Source: CAYTPI01 sp964439625 (GTDB lineage: Bacteria; Chloroflexota; Anaerolineae; Aggregatilineales; UBA3940). From it: a DNA stretch of 64,000 nucleotides. The notes below the pieces were generated by a model that was not told the origin of the DNA, did not search any database, and saw only the letters and a list, made by a program, of their open reading frames with translations. This document shows positions 62,139 to 64,000 of the stretch, in pieces; positions within the stretch are counted from its first letter, which is position 1; every line of letters begins with the position of its first letter. Location of the stretch: NCBI GenBank assembly GCA_964439625.1, contig CAYTPI010000001.1, forward strand, positions 124,001 to 188,000. Reading direction: 5' to 3'. The translations under genes and the position numbers were made by a program.

Positions 62139-62386
62139 TTACTGGGCGGTAATTTTAACCATGACAATGTCCGCGACGGATGGATAGGTAAAGTTATTGG
62201 CAAGGCGCACCACGCCATTCTCAGCGGCACCAACATTGCTACCTAAGTGAATTTGGTTGGGCCAGTAGTCTGTAGTCTCTCTTGGACGAATGCGCGGCTG
62301 CCTGTGAACAAGGCGGTTGCTATTACTAGCGTGATGCCTGCAATGGCTGCAAACCAGAAGCGATTGTGCCTATCGATACGAATCAT
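62139..62386 (-). pseudogene. Small exported protein gene, frameshifted
   Basis: From ATG 62386 the minus strand encodes a basic start, a membrane helix (WFAAIAGITLVIATALF) and about 47 residues before TAG at 62245-62243. A shift in GAGAGACTACAG near 62277-62286 leads to another frame that continues as TDYWPNQIHLGSNVGAAENG and VVRLANNFTYPSVADIVMVK and ends with TAA at 62141-62139. The two halves together form an 80-residue exported protein. Possible reasons are a two-base AG duplication or sequencing error; a 47-residue real product is also possible. Confidence 0.5.
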
Positions 62387-62474
62387 TTAAAGATATTCTT
62401 AAGTTATGGGGATCGGAAAAAGATAGTCTGGGTGGACTAGCCTCACAGTGACCATCTGCACAAAGCTAGGTTTG

Positions 62475-62483
62475 TGTTAAACT
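62475..62483 (+). promoter_or_regulatory. Extended -10 six bases from murC ATG
   Basis: TGTTAAACT (62475-62483) is followed by ATCATT and then ATG 62490; no Shine-Dalgarno is visible. The geometry equals that at murG, supporting a leaderless murC transcript. Confidence 0.45.
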
Positions 62484-62489
62484 ATCATT

Positions 62490-63914
62490 ATGAGTGCAAC
62501 GCAAACACAAATACTACGGCGCGGTGCCAGAGTGCACATTATGGGCATTGGCGGCTTTGGCATGAGTGCTATTGCTCGTGTGATGCACGGGCAGGGTTAT
62601 CAAGTATCCGGCTGTGATGTACAAGCGTCACCATTGATCAATGAGTTGCGTAAGCTGAGCATCTTGATTGACATCGGTCACGATCAGTCGCATGTCTCCA
62701 CCTACAATACCGATGCTTTGGTTGTGTCGTCCGCCATTCCGAACGATCATCCTGAGATTAACGCAGCTCATCAGCGTGGTATTCCCGTCTTTAAACGCAG
62801 CGATATTCTTGATATTCTCCTGCGAGACAAGAAAACTGTGGCGGTTGCGGGAACCCATGGCAAAACAACCACGACTTCCATGATCGCCTATATCCTTACG
62901 GAAGCTGGTAAAGACCCTAGCTATATCGTCGGTGGGATAATGACCAATACAGGCACCAATGCCAAAGCAGGTAGTGGTGACGTTTTTGTGATTGAAGCGG
63001 ACGAGTACGATGGTATGTTCCTCGGCTTAACGCCTTCTGTTGTCGTGTTGACGTCGCTTGAGATGGATCACCCGGATATGTTCGACTCAATTGTGGATGT
63101 CCGTAAGCTCTTTTTACGTTTTTTGGAAAGACTGCCAGATGATGGCTTGTTGATTGCCAGCCATGACTCAGCCGAAACCCTCAAGCTGGTCAAAGATCGG
63201 CAATTATTTGATAAGCCAGCCTACAGCTATGGGCTGGAAGGCGGTATGTGGCGTGCTGATAAAGTTCGCATCAGTTCTTTTGGTAAGATGGAATTTTTTG
63301 CCCAACGGCTGGGTTTCGATGTAGAACAAGTCGCAATGGATGTCTATGGAACGCATAACGCGCAAAATGCGCTCGCCGCCATTGCCGCTTGCGTTGAATT
63401 GGGTGTTGAAGTTAAGAGTGCTGTCAATGCCTTGAGTACCTTTAAAGGCGTGGGGCGTCGTTTCGAAATCGTCACAGAAGCCCTTGGTGTTACAGTTCTA
63501 GATGATTACGCCCATCACCCGACCGCTATCAAGTCAACGTTGCAGGCGGTGCGTAATCGCTACCCTAACGGTGACACCTGGGCGATTTGGCAGCCGCATA
63601 CCTTTAGCCGAACACGTGCGCTGTTGAATGACTTCCTCGCTAGTTTTGACTTAGCTGACCATCTGATTATCACAGATATTTACCGTTCGCGTGACACGGA
63701 AACCTACGGTATCTCGCCAGAGTATCTCCTCGAACAGTTCGTTCACCGCGATACTCGCCACTACAGTGATATGTCCTATATCGCTGATTATGTCGCCAAA
63801 CGTGTGCGGCCTCAAGATACAGTTATTGTGATGTCCGCCGGAGACGCTACCCAGATCGCGCGTTCAATTGCCAAACAGCTCGAAGATAAGCAGGCGCAAC
63901 AGGCGCAAACTTGA
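62490..63914 (+). CDS. murC: UDP-N-acetylmuramate--L-alanine ligase MurC
   Basis: 474 residues, Mur ligase fold. The N-terminal Rossmann domain has GIGGFGMSAIA (19-29), which binds UDP; the ATP site is GTHGKTTTT (121-129); the metal/carbamoyl-Lys region contains EADEYDGMFL, and the C-terminal domain has DDYAHHPTAI and WQPHTFSRTR. It ligates L-Ala to UDP-MurNAc in the cytoplasm, the first peptide step. It is in the same direction as murG with the cvpA-like gene between, but a hairpin and its own promoter separate it. The next frame starts inside its stop codon. Confidence 0.95.
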   Translation: MSATQTQILRRGARVHIMGIGGFGMSAIARVMHGQGYQVSGCDVQASPLINELRKLSILIDIGHDQSHVSTYNTDALVVSSAIPNDHPEINAAHQRGIPVFKRSDILDILLRDKKTVAVAGTHGKTTTTSMIAYILTEAGKDPSYIVGGIMTNTGTNAKAGSGDVFVIEADEYDGMFLGLTPSVVVLTSLEMDHPDMFDSIVDVRKLFLRFLERLPDDGLLIASHDSAETLKLVKDRQLFDKPAYSYGLEGGMWRADKVRISSFGKMEFFAQRLGFDVEQVAMDVYGTHNAQNALAAIAACVELGVEVKSAVNALSTFKGVGRRFEIVTEALGVTVLDDYAHHPTAIKSTLQAVRNRYPNGDTWAIWQPHTFSRTRALLNDFLASFDLADHLIITDIYRSRDTETYGISPEYLLEQFVHRDTRHYSDMSYIADYVAKRVRPQDTVIVMSAGDATQIARSIAKQLEDKQAQQAQT

Positions 63915-64000
63915 GCCCTGCACGCGTTAAGATCATTCAGGCCGGGTCAGATATTATTCTCGGTTGGATTTGCCTCGTAGTGAGTACCTATCTCTTTGTG
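63911..64000 (+). CDS. Membrane protein start, partial (runs off window)
   Basis: TTG 63911 overlaps the murC stop (TTGA) and opens a frame that continues for 30 codons to the right edge: MSPARVKIIQAGSDII then a hydrophobic stretch LGWICLVVSTYLFV. The start is hypothetical because no ribosome site other than AGGCGC is seen. Coupling to murC is suggested by the 4-base overlap. It does not look like MurB. Function unknown; the rest is outside the window. Confidence 0.45.
   Translation, partial: MSPARVKIIQAGSDIILGWICLVVSTYLFV

Noticed and set aside
1..64000. CRISPR array, tRNA or rRNA genes, prophage or insertion sequence
   Set aside because: No direct repeat array, cloverleaf-like segment, transposase, integrase or phage structural gene was recognised on either strand.

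Overview
The window looks like part of a draft chromosome scaffold (one run of ten N at 53194-53203) from a free-living bacterium, most probably a member of the Chloroflexota (Anaerolineae-like). This is an inference from the gene mix: a STAND ATPase with TPRs, several loose TPR proteins, a V4R-domain protein, a TM0106-type RecB-like nuclease, Tat-exported DUF1800/DUF1501 proteins, L,D-transpeptidase and a MurG with GGTGGG instead of GGTGGH. No rRNA, tRNA, CRISPR array, phage or insertion sequence was found. The content is mostly chromosomal housekeeping and accessory metabolism, in short operons on both strands.

Layout. 1-9.8 kb: the 5' part of a membrane sensor, small membrane proteins, DUF1990-like and SDR proteins, PspC, a GNAT-like protein, an FG-GAP/ASPIC protein, a Tat-type L,D-transpeptidase, and the glycosyltransferase pair TIGR04283/TIGR04282. 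A decayed relative of the latter lies at 1706-2362. 9.8-14.7 kb: three tandem paralogous membrane proteins followed by a STAND-TPR protein. 14.7-23 kb: a decayed von Willebrand A gene, a large membrane-anchored protein, YigZ, a RecB-like nuclease, a lipoprotein zinc protease and two TPR proteins. 23-26.3 kb: a leftward run of TIGR01777 epimerase, SRPBCC, two Rieske proteins and a cupin pseudogene, with a DoxX-like gene upstream. 26.4-35.5 kb: a DUF2723 membrane protein, a methyltransferase, an unknown 542-aa protein, a MoxR ATPase, a frameshifted PstS-like binding protein and an aldo/keto reductase. 35.7-45.8 kb: a TPR protein, a PLP decarboxylase, a reverse transsulfuration operon (cystathionine beta-synthase and gamma-lyase), a nitroreductase, and two tandem Na+/Ca2+ exchanger genes, one frameshifted. 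45.9-51 kb: a UbiA prenyltransferase, type III polyketide synthase, FAD oxidoreductase and methyltransferase cluster, followed by a LysR regulator. 51.2-59.6 kb: the DUF1800/DUF1501 pair, an SLC13 transporter with TrkA-C domains, a second Cys/Met PLP enzyme, an MsrQ-like protein and a V4R protein. 60.1-64 kb: a peptidoglycan stretch with murG, a CvpA-like gene, murC and the start of a further membrane protein.

The most interesting points are: (i) the four-gene UbiA/type III PKS cluster, which probably makes a prenylated, methylated polyketide; (ii) several genes where an extended -10 element lies 6-7 nt from the ATG with no Shine-Dalgarno, suggesting leaderless mRNAs for murG, murC and a DUF2723 gene; (iii) a series of broken genes (vWA, cupin, PstS-like, exchanger, a small exported protein) that are either real decay or assembly errors; and (iv) strong uncharacterised inverted repeats upstream of the DoxX-like, STAND and LysR genes, plus two mutually exclusive hairpins after the DoxX-like gene. 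I found nothing that I can firmly call an undescribed defence or mobile system.
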